NCBI GenBank assembly: GCA_020073145.1
Contig: JAIQFS010000008.1
Span: forward strand, 124,001-188,000
Length of the DNA stretch: 64,000 bases
Reading direction: 5' to 3'
Source of the DNA: Terriglobia bacterium
GTDB lineage: Bacteria; Acidobacteriota; Terriglobia; Bryobacterales; Bryobacteraceae
Within the stretch, counting starts at the first letter, position 1. Each line of letters begins with the position of its first letter. The notes beneath the pieces were generated by a model that saw only the letters and a list, made by a program, of their open reading frames with translations, was not told the DNA's origin and made no database searches. The position numbers and the translations under genes are program-made. Of this stretch, positions 53,294-62,246 are shown in pieces.

Positions 53294-54010
53294 ATGGCTA
53301 TGGATAACGGCGGAGAGTCGCTCATCAGACTGGACAACGTCAGCAAGGTCTTTGTGACCGACGAAGTGGAGACGCACGCGCTCGCAAGCATCCATTTCGA
53401 CGTGAAGAAGGGGGAATACCTCTCCATCGAGGGCCCGTCCGGCTGCGGCAAGTCGACCCTGCTGGCGATTTTGGGCCTATTGGACACGCCCAGCGACGGC
53501 GGCTACTACCTCAATGGCAAGCCGGTCACGGGCCTGAAGATGTCGGAACGGGCGCGCATCCGCAACCGCGAGATTGGCTTTATTTTCCAGGCGTTTAATC
53601 TGATCGGCGATCTGACCGTCTACGAGAACGTGGAGCTGCCGCTGACCTATCGCGGGATGCCGTCGTCGGAACGCAAACGGCGCGTGCAGGAGGCCCTCGA
53701 GCGCGTGGGCATGTCGCACCGCATGAAGCACTATCCGTCGCAGCTTTCCGGCGGCCAGCAGCAGCGCGTGGCGGTGGCGCGTGCCCTGGGCGGCGATCCG
53801 CTCATCCTGCTCGCGGACGAGCCCACCGGCAACCTGGACTCGGGCAATGGCGAAGCCGTCATGGGTTTGCTGCGGGAGCTCCATCAATCGGGGTCGACCA
53901 TCTGCATGGTCACGCACGATCCCCGCTACGCCGAGTTCGCCGACCGCACCATCCGTCTGTTCGATGGCCGGATCGTGGAAGAGAGCATGGAGGCCTCGTC
54001 CCGGAATTAG
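53294..54010 (+). CDS. ABC transporter ATP-binding protein, MacB/LolD type
   Basis: This 238-residue ATPase has Walker [10 protein letters not shown]-loop [22 protein letters not shown], signature [15 protein letters not shown], Walker B LILLADEP and D-loop GNLDSGN. The FNLI...ENVELPL segment is typical of the MacB/LolD/FtsE group that drives FtsX-like permeases. GGAGAGGG just upstream supports ATG 53294. It likely works with the preceding HlyD protein. Confidence 0.93.
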   Translation: MAMDNGGESLIRLDNVSKVFVTDEVETHALASIHFDVKKGEYLSIEGPSGCGKSTLLAILGLLDTPSDGGYYLNGKPVTGLKMSERARIRNREIGFIFQAFNLIGDLTVYENVELPLTYRGMPSSERKRRVQEALERVGMSHRMKHYPSQLSGGQQQRVAVARALGGDPLILLADEPTGNLDSGNGEAVMGLLRELHQSGSTICMVTHDPRYAEFADRTIRLFDGRIVEESMEASSRN

Positions 54011-54106
54011 ACGGCGAAGGCCAGCGTTTCTGGTAGTTTGAGCCGAAGGGCCGGCGAATCATGGTTCGTCCGCGTCGCAGGACGTCAGAGCCCGGGAGGA
54101 AGACGA

Positions 54107-54892
54107 ATGATAACGACCGCGCGGGCCCTCGTATCCGGACTCCTGGCCTTAGGCGGCAGCCTTGGGCTGCAGGCAGCCAATTCACTCGATGCCCAGCAAG
54201 CCTTCCAGCGTTGCTATGCCTTCTCGCCGCGTGGGCGCGTGACCGTCGAGAACCTCTACGGCGACGTGCGCATTATCGGGTGGGATCGGCACGAAGTGCG
54301 TATCGAAGCCATTAAGAGCGGCGCCGATTCGGGACGGTTGGACGACGCCCGCATCGTCGTGGATGCCACGGCCGAGCGAGTTTCGGTTCGCACCCAGTAC
54401 GCGGGCTCGGAATCGCAGGAACCCGCCAGCGTGGAATACCGGATCTCGGTTCCACGGACGGCCGACCTGGAGAATGTCCGCCTGGTGAATGGGGCGCTCT
54501 CGCTGAGCGGGCTGGCGGGCTCGGTGAAAGCCACGTCTGTCAACGGCAGCATCCGGGCCGAGAAGCTGGAGGGCAGAGCGGACTTGGCCACGGTTAACGG
54601 ACTGGTGGAAGCCGGGTTTGCCCGGATCAGCGCCTCGCGGCCGATCTCGCTGCGATCGGTGAACGGTCGGATTCTCCTTTCGATTCCGTCTGGCTCCGGA
54701 GCCCAGTTGATCGCGCAAAATCGGAGTGGCGAGATTGAGGCCGACTTTGAACAACCGGCGCGCGCGGCCGGCGGTCATCATCTGGAAGCGGTGCTCCAGG
54801 GTGGCGGCGCGCCGATCAGCCTCCATAACGTGAACGGCGGAATTTCGATACACTCGACATGGAGCCGCAGGCGCGAGCGCCCCGGCCTGTGA
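54107..54892 (+). CDS. Exported DUF4097-type beta-repeat protein
   Basis: This ~261-residue protein has a signal peptide (MITTARALVSGLLALGGSLGLQAA). Repeated short beta-strands follow: GRVTVENLYGDVRIIGWDRHEVRIEAIK, then SLSGLAGSVKATSVNGSIRAEKLEG, RADLATVNGLVEAGF and ISLRSVNGRILLSI. This is the DUF4097 putative adhesin/solenoid pattern. GGAGGA seven bases before the ATG at 54107 decides the start. It lies between two ABC ATPase genes, an arrangement found with acidobacterial efflux systems. Function unknown. Confidence 0.82.
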   Translation: MITTARALVSGLLALGGSLGLQAANSLDAQQAFQRCYAFSPRGRVTVENLYGDVRIIGWDRHEVRIEAIKSGADSGRLDDARIVVDATAERVSVRTQYAGSESQEPASVEYRISVPRTADLENVRLVNGALSLSGLAGSVKATSVNGSIRAEKLEGRADLATVNGLVEAGFARISASRPISLRSVNGRILLSIPSGSGAQLIAQNRSGEIEADFEQPARAAGGHHLEAVLQGGGAPISLHNVNGGISIHSTWSRRRERPGL

Positions 54893-54902
54893 CCCCCCAC
54901 CG

Positions 54903-55583
54903 ATGATCATTCTTCGAAACATAGAGAAGTTTTATGAAGGCGGCTACGGCCGCAGCTACGTGCTGCGCCGCATTAACGCCGAGATTCGCGAAGGCGAATT
55001 CGTCACCATCATGGGCCCTTCCGGGGCCGGCAAATCGACTTTGCTGAGCATTCTCGGCATGCTCGACGGAGCCTGGACCGGCGAGTTCGAGTTCTTTGGT
55101 CATCCCGTGCACCGCATGAAGCCCAAGGAGCGAGTCGAGCTCAACAAGAAGTACATCGGGTTCGTGTTTCAGAGCTACCACCTGATCGACAACCTGACCG
55201 TTTACGAAAACCTCGACATTCCTCTCTCCTACCGCAACGTCAAGTCGTCGGAGCGTGCGTCGATTGTGTGCGACGCGCTCGACCGGTTTCACATCGTGGG
55301 CAAGCGCGATCTCTATCCCAGCCAGCTCTCCGGCGGCCAGCAGCAACTGGTGGCGGTGGCGCGGGCGGTCATCGCCAATCCCAAGCTGATTCTGGCGGAC
55401 GAACCCACCGGCAACCTGCACTCCAGCCAGGGCAAGGAAATCATGGAGCTGTTCAAGAAGCTGAATAGCGAGGGCACCACCATCGTGCAAGTGACCCACT
55501 CGGAAGCCAACGCGGCCTACAGCGACCGCACGATTCAGTTGGCCGATGGCTGGATTGTCGGCGTCGAATCGCAGCGGGCGTAA
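54903..55583 (+). CDS. Second ABC transporter ATP-binding protein, MacB/LolD type
   Basis: This 226-residue ATPase has Walker [10 protein letters not shown]-loop [23 protein letters not shown], signature [15 protein letters not shown] and Walker B LILADEP, followed by GNLHSSQG. The signature ends in Leu where Arg is usual, and the D-loop Asp is replaced by His; both are unusual for this subfamily. The substitutions could reduce activity or mark a heterodimer partner. No permease gene follows; the next gene is convergent. Confidence 0.9.
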   Translation: MIILRNIEKFYEGGYGRSYVLRRINAEIREGEFVTIMGPSGAGKSTLLSILGMLDGAWTGEFEFFGHPVHRMKPKERVELNKKYIGFVFQSYHLIDNLTVYENLDIPLSYRNVKSSERASIVCDALDRFHIVGKRDLYPSQLSGGQQQLVAVARAVIANPKLILADEPTGNLHSSQGKEIMELFKKLNSEGTTIVQVTHSEANAAYSDRTIQLADGWIVGVESQRA

Positions 55584-55596
55584 CCTCGGCCGAGTG

Positions 55597-58215
55597 TCAC
55601 CGGCCGCTTCCCGGCAGATCGATCACGACGATATCGGAGTTCTCGCGCAGGCGATCGAAGAGAATTTGCTTGCCGTCGGGCGTAATATCGAACGTCCTCG
55701 TCGGGCGGCTGTCAAAGTTCGCAAGCCGGCGGGTCTTCCCGGTGTCCAGATTGAGCGACCAGAAGTTCTCGGGAGCGGTCTGGGAGACCGTCGATACGTA
55801 GATCAGCTCTCGAGTCCCGGGTACGAAACGGTAATGCTCGGTGCCCACGCGCACGTGGATAGAGGGCGAATCGACGTGCGTGCCGTCCGGCCGAATCAGG
55901 AGCATCGATCCCAAGACGGCGCTCACGGGACCCGTATAAACAATCACCGATCCATCCGGGGCCCACAGCGGATCGCTTGCCACTCCATTCAGAAAGCGCT
56001 GCGGTTCACCGCCGTCGGGAGAGACTTTGAAGAGTCCCGGCCCCGTGCGATCCACTCCGCCGACCGCGATCCATTTTCCATCGGGCGACCAGCTTGGCGC
56101 GCTGTTGACATCGATTGCTGCCGCTAGAGGCCCCAGATCGCTGCCATCCGCCGACAGCAAATGCAGAGTGTGCTTCCCCTGCTTTCGCAGAATTACCGCG
56201 ACACGGCTTCCATCAAAGGACACTGCGGGGGGTTCGAAGAGAGCGCCATCGGAGCCTCTCCAGACTTCGCTCGCTTGTCCATTGTCATACCGCCACAGGC
56301 CATCGCCGCCCCCGCGCGAGGACAAGTAGAACAGCGACGTCCCTCTATAACGCGGCGCGTAGGCCCGTACTGTCGGCACGTTGAAGGCCTTCGCATCCTT
56401 CTCTTCCGCAGGTTTGTCGAGAATGGGGATGCTCCATAAGTTGGCCGTCGGCTTGGAAACCGTGACGGCCAGGCGGCGCCCGTCCCCGCTGACATCCACC
56501 GAAGAGTAGACCTCGAGTCCGGAGCTGATGCGGCGGCTTGCCTTGCGCTCCGTGTCCAAAGCCCAGAGCCACGGACCGCCTCCATTTTGGTCCGGGGATG
56601 TATAAAGAATGGTCCGGTTGTCGAGCGCAGCCAGGTAACGCACGTCGCTGTTTTGGCTGGTCATCCGCTCGGCCGCCCCACCGGAGGGACGGATGCGCCA
56701 CACGTCCATTTCTCTGGCATCCCACATCCCGCTCGAGAAATAAATCCATTGGCCGTCCTTCGACCAGACTGGAAAGTGGTTGTGCCCCCCGGCGGTGGCC
56801 TTAAAGATCTGCCGGGCGTTCGAGCCGGTACGGTCCGCTACCATCATCGGGTCGCCGGCGTCGTAGGGATGGAACACGACCTGCGAACCATCCGGCGACC
56901 AGGCGGCCTCCATGGCGTGCTCCGAAAGGAACGGCCGCGGCGTCCCGCCCATCAGAGGGACCAGCCGCATTCGGTCCCCGCCGAGGATCGCCGAGAACCA
57001 GATCTCGGAGCCATCCGCGGTAAATCCGGCGTTTCGAACGAGCACCGAGGATCGCGCTCCGTTCGTCAGATTCAGGAAGCGCCCGCTTCCAATCTGGCTG
57101 ACCCAGGTATCCACAGGCCCTTCCCGGTCTGATCGAAAAAGGATGAACCGCCCGTCGCGTGAAATGGCTGCATCATTCTCCGTGCCTTCGAAATCGGTGA
57201 CACGAGTGAACTGGGCGTTGGCCAGCGGATTCTCCGGCGTTGCCGGAGCGCGGCGGAACAACCAGACCCCGCCGCCAATCAACATCGCAAGCCCGCCCAC
57301 CGCCGCCGCTACCCGCCAGGGCTCCCGCCGGACGGGCGCCGGCCGTGACGCTTCCGAAAGTGGCTCCTCGGCATTCCGGCGGGTCAGTCGCCGCAAGTCG
57401 ACAACCAGGTCCCGCATGGATTGGTAGCGATCTCCAGGATCCTTCTCCAGAGCCTTTTCGATGATTGCCCTCAGCCCAGGAGGTGCATCTGCTCCCAGAG
57501 GCTGGGCCGGCCCATGAATGATGGTTTGAAGAACTTCCAGGTCCGTCGCGCCCGCGAACGGCCGCCGCCCAACCACCGCTTCGTAAAGGACAATTCCGAA
57601 GGAGAAAATATCGCTCCGCGCGTCGACCGGCTTTCCGGACGCCTGCTCCGGCGACATATAAGCCACCGTTCCGATTACGGCGCCCGCCCGCGTGGAATCC
57701 TCGCTGATCGTGCGCGTCGCATCATCGGCTGAGGCAGGCTCCGCCAGTTTCGCCAAACCGAAATCTGCCAGCTTGGCGTACCCGCCCTTCGACACCAGGA
57801 TATTAGCGGGTTTGATGTCGCGATGCAGGATTCTGGCTTCATGCGCCACAGCCAACCCGTCCGCTACGCCCGTAACGAGTTCGACGACCTGATGCCAGGT
57901 GGGCTTTTCGCGGCGCACCCAATCTCGAAGGGTTCCCCCATCCACGTACTCCGTTACCAGATACTGCCGTCCATCGACTTCGCCGACATCATGAACCGTG
58001 AGAATGTGCGGATGGTTCAAGGACGAGGCCATCTGCGCCTCACGCTGAAAGCGGCGCCGTGTGGCGGGATCAGCGATTGCCTCTGAGAGGAATTTCACGG
58101 CGACGGGCCGGTTGAGCTTCGTATCGAGCGCACGGTACACCTCGCCCATGCCGCCTGCTCCGATGGGCGCGAGCAATTCGTAGGGTCCCAGCCGCTCTCC
58201 TGGCGCCACTGACAT
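55597..58215 (-). CDS. Membrane Ser/Thr protein kinase with C-terminal PD40/TolB-like propeller
   Basis: The product has about 872 residues. The kinase domain shows GAGGMGEVYRA, VAVKFL (catalytic Lys), ILHRDIKPANILVS (catalytic loop), ADFGLA (DFG) and YMSPEQASG. A single membrane helix (VAAAVGGLAMLIGGGVWLF) follows near residue 310. The outer half has WD40-like PD40 repeats (DAAISRDGRFILFRSDREG, AAWSPDGSQVVFHP, SWSPDGKWIAVGG). It is a PknB-like sensor kinase common in acidobacteria. Start M at 58215 (MSVAPGERLGPYELLAPIG). A TATAAT (58231-58236, minus) may be its -10 box. Confidence 0.93.
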   Translation of the reverse strand: MSVAPGERLGPYELLAPIGAGGMGEVYRALDTKLNRPVAVKFLSEAIADPATRRRFQREAQMASSLNHPHILTVHDVGEVDGRQYLVTEYVDGGTLRDWVRREKPTWHQVVELVTGVADGLAVAHEARILHRDIKPANILVSKGGYAKLADFGLAKLAEPASADDATRTISEDSTRAGAVIGTVAYMSPEQASGKPVDARSDIFSFGIVLYEAVVGRRPFAGATDLEVLQTIIHGPAQPLGADAPPGLRAIIEKALEKDPGDRYQSMRDLVVDLRRLTRRNAEEPLSEASRPAPVRREPWRVAAAVGGLAMLIGGGVWLFRRAPATPENPLANAQFTRVTDFEGTENDAAISRDGRFILFRSDREGPVDTWVSQIGSGRFLNLTNGARSSVLVRNAGFTADGSEIWFSAILGGDRMRLVPLMGGTPRPFLSEHAMEAAWSPDGSQVVFHPYDAGDPMMVADRTGSNARQIFKATAGGHNHFPVWSKDGQWIYFSSGMWDAREMDVWRIRPSGGAAERMTSQNSDVRYLAALDNRTILYTSPDQNGGGPWLWALDTERKASRRISSGLEVYSSVDVSGDGRRLAVTVSKPTANLWSIPILDKPAEEKDAKAFNVPTVRAYAPRYRGTSLFYLSSRGGGDGLWRYDNGQASEVWRGSDGALFEPPAVSFDGSRVAVILRKQGKHTLHLLSADGSDLGPLAAAIDVNSAPSWSPDGKWIAVGGVDRTGPGLFKVSPDGGEPQRFLNGVASDPLWAPDGSVIVYTGPVSAVLGSMLLIRPDGTHVDSPSIHVRVGTEHYRFVPGTRELIYVSTVSQTAPENFWSLNLDTGKTRRLANFDSRPTRTFDITPDGKQILFDRLRENSDIVVIDLPGSGR

Positions 58216-58566
58216 AGAGGTGTTCCAGTAATTATACAAGTCGAATCCCTGAGCTGCCCAAGACCTGACGTGCCACCCAAATCCCACCGGTTTCGCTCAC
58301 CCCTAGCCTCAGTGCGGAGTGGTCTCCGCCCTGAGAAATTCCAGTACGGCACCCCGTTTCCGGAGACTGCAGAAGTAGGGTAATACCACGACGGGTGGCA
58401 CGGATGAGAAGGTCACGCGTTTGCTCCGAAAGTACTGGTACAAAATGACTTCCGGTGGTACTAAACTCATGGTCCATCTATAAAACTTCGGTCATATACT
58501 AGTCCCTTCCAGCGAGTCAACATGGAACTCCTGGATCAGGATCCCAAGTACTTAAGGAGGAGGAAA
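58216..58566. other. Divergent intergenic region
   Basis: About 350 bases between the kinase and the PEP-CTERM gene. It contains the TATAAT-like box of the kinase promoter (58231-58236, minus) and a TATAAA sequence near 58478-58483 that could serve the rightward gene. No gene or clear repeat is seen. Confidence 0.4.
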
Positions 58567-59138
58567 ATGCGTTGTTCAACTTTCGAATAGCCGTACTAAC
58601 CGGCGTGTTCGCCCTGATCGCCAGCGTTCCAGGCTGGGCGGATCAGGTGACGGGCACGCTTACGTTCGGTGGAGGTTCCACCAACTTCTACGATCCAGCG
58701 AACGGGTACGTGCCGATCGGCTACCTGAATAAAACACAGGGCCCGACGGTCACCGTTGGCGCTGGGACGGAGTTTGGTTTTTCGGACGGATCCAACACCG
58801 ATACCGCCGACTTCACCGGCGGCATACTCACGCTGACGGACATTGATTTATCAGGAGCGGGGACGTGGCAACAGACGTTTACCGACACCGCGTTCACGGG
58901 CGCGACGATCCTCAAAACTTCGGATACGTTCGCGAACGGATTGACCTACGGCCTGGTTGGTGATGTACTGACCGTCAACTGGGGCGGTGCTTCCGGACCG
59001 AAGACTTTCACTGCCACGTTCAGCATCACTCCCGCTAGTTCGGGAGCAGTGCCGGAGCCGTCTGCTCTGGTTCTGCTCCTCGTGGGGCTGGGCGCCCTCG
59101 GATTCCTGGCCAACCGTTTCAAACCGGTGACCGGCTAG
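58567..59138 (+). CDS. PEP-CTERM sorting-domain protein with ambiguous start
   Basis: This ~188-residue exported protein has a signal peptide (FRIAVLTGVFALIASVPGWAD), a Gly/Thr/Asp-rich beta body and a C-terminal PEP-CTERM tail: VPEPS, then ALVLLLVGLGALGFLA and NRFK. Exosortase processes such tails. The strong ribosome site AAGGAGGAGG (58554-58563) precedes an ATG at 58567, which reads only seven codons before TAG. The long frame opens at TTG 58572 in another frame. One base inserted after the ATG would give a typical MR-LFNF start. Either TTG is used or there is a frameshift. Exosortase genes are not in the window. Confidence 0.82.
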
Positions 59139-59204
59139 ACCCTGAGGTTCCCGAGCGTGCCGGACCGGCTAGCGCGCTCGGGAGCCTTGTTTCCAGCCAC
59201 AACG

Positions 59205-59732
59205 CTAGAAGCGGTCTCCGATTCTCACCGGCACGTTCTGCGGCGTGGTTTCCACAGCGGTTGTAACCACGGCATGGGTTACGCCGGTATTGGTGTCAAA
59301 GGTTTCTAAGGTCAGTAGCAGCGAGCAAGGGGTGAGAGGCTTCAACTCGACCGTCAACTGCACAGTTCCCTGAATCTCACTGCGGCCCGTGGGATTGCTG
59401 GGGGAGAATCCTAGAATCTGTCCTTTCCCAATTTTGTTGGTTCCAAGGTCCGTGAACGGAGTAATGGCGCCGAATTGGACGCCCGCCCCGTTTGCGAACG
59501 AGATGGTGCCGGAGCACGATGCCTTGGTTCCATTATGGGCGTCTGGTGCGATGTTCAATACGCTGATCTGAGCGGTTTCAGTAGCAGCGAGACCGACCGG
59601 CGGAAACACGAAGGTCCGAGTGTAGGTCTGGTTGGCGGTCTGGGGAGAGGTCGGGGTGGTTTCTGCCGAAGCCGGTACAGCCACGCATCCAACAGCCACT
59701 GCAGTTATCCAAAGACTACGACGCAAAGACAT
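59205..59732 (-). CDS. Secreted protein of unknown function
   Basis: This 175-residue protein has a signal peptide (SLWITAVAVGCVAVPASAE). The body is beta-rich: TYTRTFVFPPVGLAATETAQISVLNIAP, then SCSGTISFANGAGVQF, GRSEIQGTVQLTVELKPLTPCSLLLTLETF. Two cysteines could form a disulfide. No family is assigned. AGGAG eight bases before the ATG supports the start. Confidence 0.72.
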   Translation of the reverse strand: MSLRRSLWITAVAVGCVAVPASAETTPTSPQTANQTYTRTFVFPPVGLAATETAQISVLNIAPDAHNGTKASCSGTISFANGAGVQFGAITPFTDLGTNKIGKGQILGFSPSNPTGRSEIQGTVQLTVELKPLTPCSLLLTLETFDTNTGVTHAVVTTAVETTPQNVPVRIGDRF

Positions 59733-59865
59733 CGTCCATTCTCCTGTCTGATTAGCTTCGTTTCATCGGCGGCTCGTCTGGGCCAACGCTCAAGCAACTT
59801 GTAGCACCGAAATCCGCAGAATCAATAGTCCCTAGAGGTGAGAAGTACAGAACCTGTCGGAGGTT

Positions 59866-59897
59866 AGGAGAATGTGTTGCGCGTAGGCAACTCTCCT
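59866..59897. repeat. Bulged inverted repeat upstream of photolyase
   Basis: AGGAGA (59866-59871) pairs with TCTCCT (59892-59897), and inside it GTTGC (59876-59880) pairs with GCAAC (59887-59891) around GCGTAG, with ATGT bulged on one side. It lies about 90 bases before the photolyase start and may be a regulatory hairpin. Confidence 0.35.
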
Positions 59898-59986
59898 CCG
59901 CAAGTACAGGCTTTCGAAGACCTTAGGGTCGGCCAGGCCGCCTCTTACTTGGCGTAATCTGAAAGCAAGGCCTCCCTACGGAACCG

Positions 59987-61339
59987 GTGCTGACAGATCG
60001 GATCAGGAAGTGTAACCAAGCCCCGCTGAGGCCGGGCGCGCGGTACGTCTTGTACCGGTGCTCGGTGAACCGGCGGGTCGAGGCGAACCATGCGCTGACG
60101 TTCGTCGTTGAGCTGGCCAACCACCTCGGCCTTCCGGTCCTCTTCTACGAGCAGCTCGGGTGCGAATACCCGTATGCCAGTGATCGGCTGCACACCTTCG
60201 CTCTGCAAGGCTCCACTGAGACCGCGGCGCGCGCGGCAAGACTAGGGATTGGGTACGCTCTGGATCTGCGGTGGCGGCGCCGGAGCGGAGATGCCGGCTG
60301 GCGATCGGCCCTCGCCCGGGCCGCCGCCCTGGTTGTCGACGATTATCCGTATGGCCTGATTGCGCAGACGGAAGTGGCTCAATACGCCGTGGATTCGAGT
60401 TGTATCGTCCCGATGAGGACATGGGACGAGCGCGCCTATGCGGCCTACTCGCTGCGCCCCAAGATGCGCCGGATCCTGGACCGGTTTCTGCGTCCCGTAC
60501 CGGCGTTGCGGGTACACCACCGCTTTCGCGTGGCGGTGCCGGAATTCCACACACCCGTCCTGCCAGCCGCCATTCCGGAGTTGGTGGGCCGTTGCGAAAT
60601 CGATCACAGCGTGCCTCCGTCCGCCCAATTCCCCGGCGGCCGCGCCGAGGCGCTGCGTCGCCTGCGACGGTTCCTGAGAAGCCGGCTCCGCCGGTACGCC
60701 CGCCACAAAAACGATCCCGCCATGCACGCCACTTCCGATCTGAGTCCGTATCTGCATGGGGGCTACCTCTCGTCGCTCGAAGTGGCGCTGGCGGCGCAGA
60801 ATTATGCCCGTGAAAATCGCCTCATGGCGGACGAATTTCTGGAAGAATTGATCGTGCGCCGCGAACTCGCCTTCAATTTCGCCTGTCATACGGAACTTCC
60901 GCACAGTTTGCGCGTCTTACCGGAGTGGGCGCGGGCCACGTTGCAGCGGCACAAGCGGGACCGGCGCGATCCCGCGTACGCCCGCGAGCAGTTTGACGCC
61001 GGCGCGACCGACGATGATCTCTGGAACGCAACCCAGAGGGAACTGCGAGTGCGTGGCAAGATCCACGGGTATTTCCGCATGTATTGGGGGAAGAAAATCC
61101 TCGAATGGTCGCGCACCCCGGAAGACGCGCTGCAAACCATGATCTACCTGAACGACCGCTACGCCCTCGACGGGCAAGACCCCAACTCATACGCCAATAT
61201 CCTGTGGTGTTTCGGGCTGCATGACCGGCCGTGGCCGGAGCGGCCAGTCTACGGGACGGTGCGCTCCATGTCGCGCGCCGGCATGGAGCGGAAGACCGAC
61301 GTCCCCGCATATCTTCGAGAAATCGAGGCGTTGCGTTGA
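59987..61339 (+). CDS. phr: Class II CPD photolyase
   Basis: This 450-residue flavoprotein repairs UV-induced cyclobutane dimers using light. The class II N-terminus is recognisable: RYVLYRCSVNRRVEANHALTFVVELANHLGLPVLFYE. The FAD domain has YLHGGYLSSLEVAL, EELIVRRELAFNFACH and WNATQRELRVRGKIHGYFRMYWGKKILEWSRTPEDAL. The C-terminal GQDPNSYANILWCFGLHDRPWPERPVYGTVRSM is diagnostic. GTG 59987 is the only upstream start. Its stop overlaps the next gene (TTGA). Confidence 0.9.
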   Translation: MLTDRIRKCNQAPLRPGARYVLYRCSVNRRVEANHALTFVVELANHLGLPVLFYEQLGCEYPYASDRLHTFALQGSTETAARAARLGIGYALDLRWRRRSGDAGWRSALARAAALVVDDYPYGLIAQTEVAQYAVDSSCIVPMRTWDERAYAAYSLRPKMRRILDRFLRPVPALRVHHRFRVAVPEFHTPVLPAAIPELVGRCEIDHSVPPSAQFPGGRAEALRRLRRFLRSRLRRYARHKNDPAMHATSDLSPYLHGGYLSSLEVALAAQNYARENRLMADEFLEELIVRRELAFNFACHTELPHSLRVLPEWARATLQRHKRDRRDPAYAREQFDAGATDDDLWNATQRELRVRGKIHGYFRMYWGKKILEWSRTPEDALQTMIYLNDRYALDGQDPNSYANILWCFGLHDRPWPERPVYGTVRSMSRAGMERKTDVPAYLREIEALR

Positions 61340-62232
61340 ATCTCACGATTTCTGGCGCATCGGGTTTCATCGGGCGGGGCTTGCTCAAGGTGCTGGGCGG
61401 CGCCGGGCACTCGCTGCATGTGCTCAGCCGTCACGCCGGAACCAACCTGCCCAACGGCGTGCGGCTATCGGTCTGGGATCCGGAGAAAGGGCCGCCGCCG
61501 CGAGAAAGCCTGGAAACCGCCGATGCCGTGCTGCATTTGGCAGGGGAGCCTGTGGCCCAACGCTGGACTGCGGACGCGAAGCGGCGCATCCGGGAGAGCC
61601 GGATCTCGGGAACGCACCATCTCGTGGAAGCGCTCGCGTCCTTGCCGCGCCGGCCGGCCGCTCTGGTGTGCGCCTCCGCCATCGGTTATTACGGCTCGCG
61701 CGGCGACGAGATTCTGGACGAATCGGCGGCTCCGGGCAGCGGCTTTCTGCCCGAGGTTTGCCTGGCTTGGGAGCGCGCGGCGCAGGCCGCCGAAGCCCTC
61801 GGCATGCGCGTCACCCTGGTCCGCACCGGCTTGGTGTTGGATGCGCGCGGCGGAGCCTTGCAGCGGATGCTGCCGCCCTTTCGCCTGGGACTTGGCGGCA
61901 GGCTGGGCTCCGGAAGCCACTGGATGTCCTGGATCCATCTGGCGGACTTGCTGGCGCTGTTCCAATTTGCCCTGGCGCAACCCATCCCCGGTCCGGTCAA
62001 TGCCGTAGCGCCGCAACCGGTTCGGAACACAGAGTTTACCCGTGAACTGGCACGCGCCGTGCGCCGTCCCGCCGTGTTTCCGGCCCCCGGCCTGGCGTTG
62101 CGGGCTTTGTTTGGGGAGATGGCCGGAGTGCTGCTCGAAAGCCAGCGGGTGGAGCCCCGCGCCGCCCTGGCGGCCGGCTTCCGCTTCCGGTTCCCCGAAC
62201 TCGGACCGGCCTTGGCGGATTTGCTACCATAG
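61336..62232 (+). CDS. TIGR01777-family NAD-dependent epimerase-like protein
   Basis: This ~298-residue SDR has the glycine motif ISGASGFIGRGLLKVL, ADAVLHLAGEPVAQRWTADAKRRIRESR, VCASAIGYYGSRGDE (active-site Tyr) and WMSWIHLADLLALFQFAL, all hallmarks of the TIGR01777/YfcH family. The reaction is unknown. The TTG at 61336 overlaps the photolyase stop (TTGA) and places the glycine motif correctly; the longer frame from 61231 lies inside the photolyase gene. Confidence 0.9.
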   Translation: MNLTISGASGFIGRGLLKVLGGAGHSLHVLSRHAGTNLPNGVRLSVWDPEKGPPPRESLETADAVLHLAGEPVAQRWTADAKRRIRESRISGTHHLVEALASLPRRPAALVCASAIGYYGSRGDEILDESAAPGSGFLPEVCLAWERAAQAAEALGMRVTLVRTGLVLDARGGALQRMLPPFRLGLGGRLGSGSHWMSWIHLADLLALFQFALAQPIPGPVNAVAPQPVRNTEFTRELARAVRRPAVFPAPGLALRALFGEMAGVLLESQRVEPRAALAAGFRFRFPELGPALADLLP

Positions 62233-62246
62233 GAGAGAGGTTCTCG

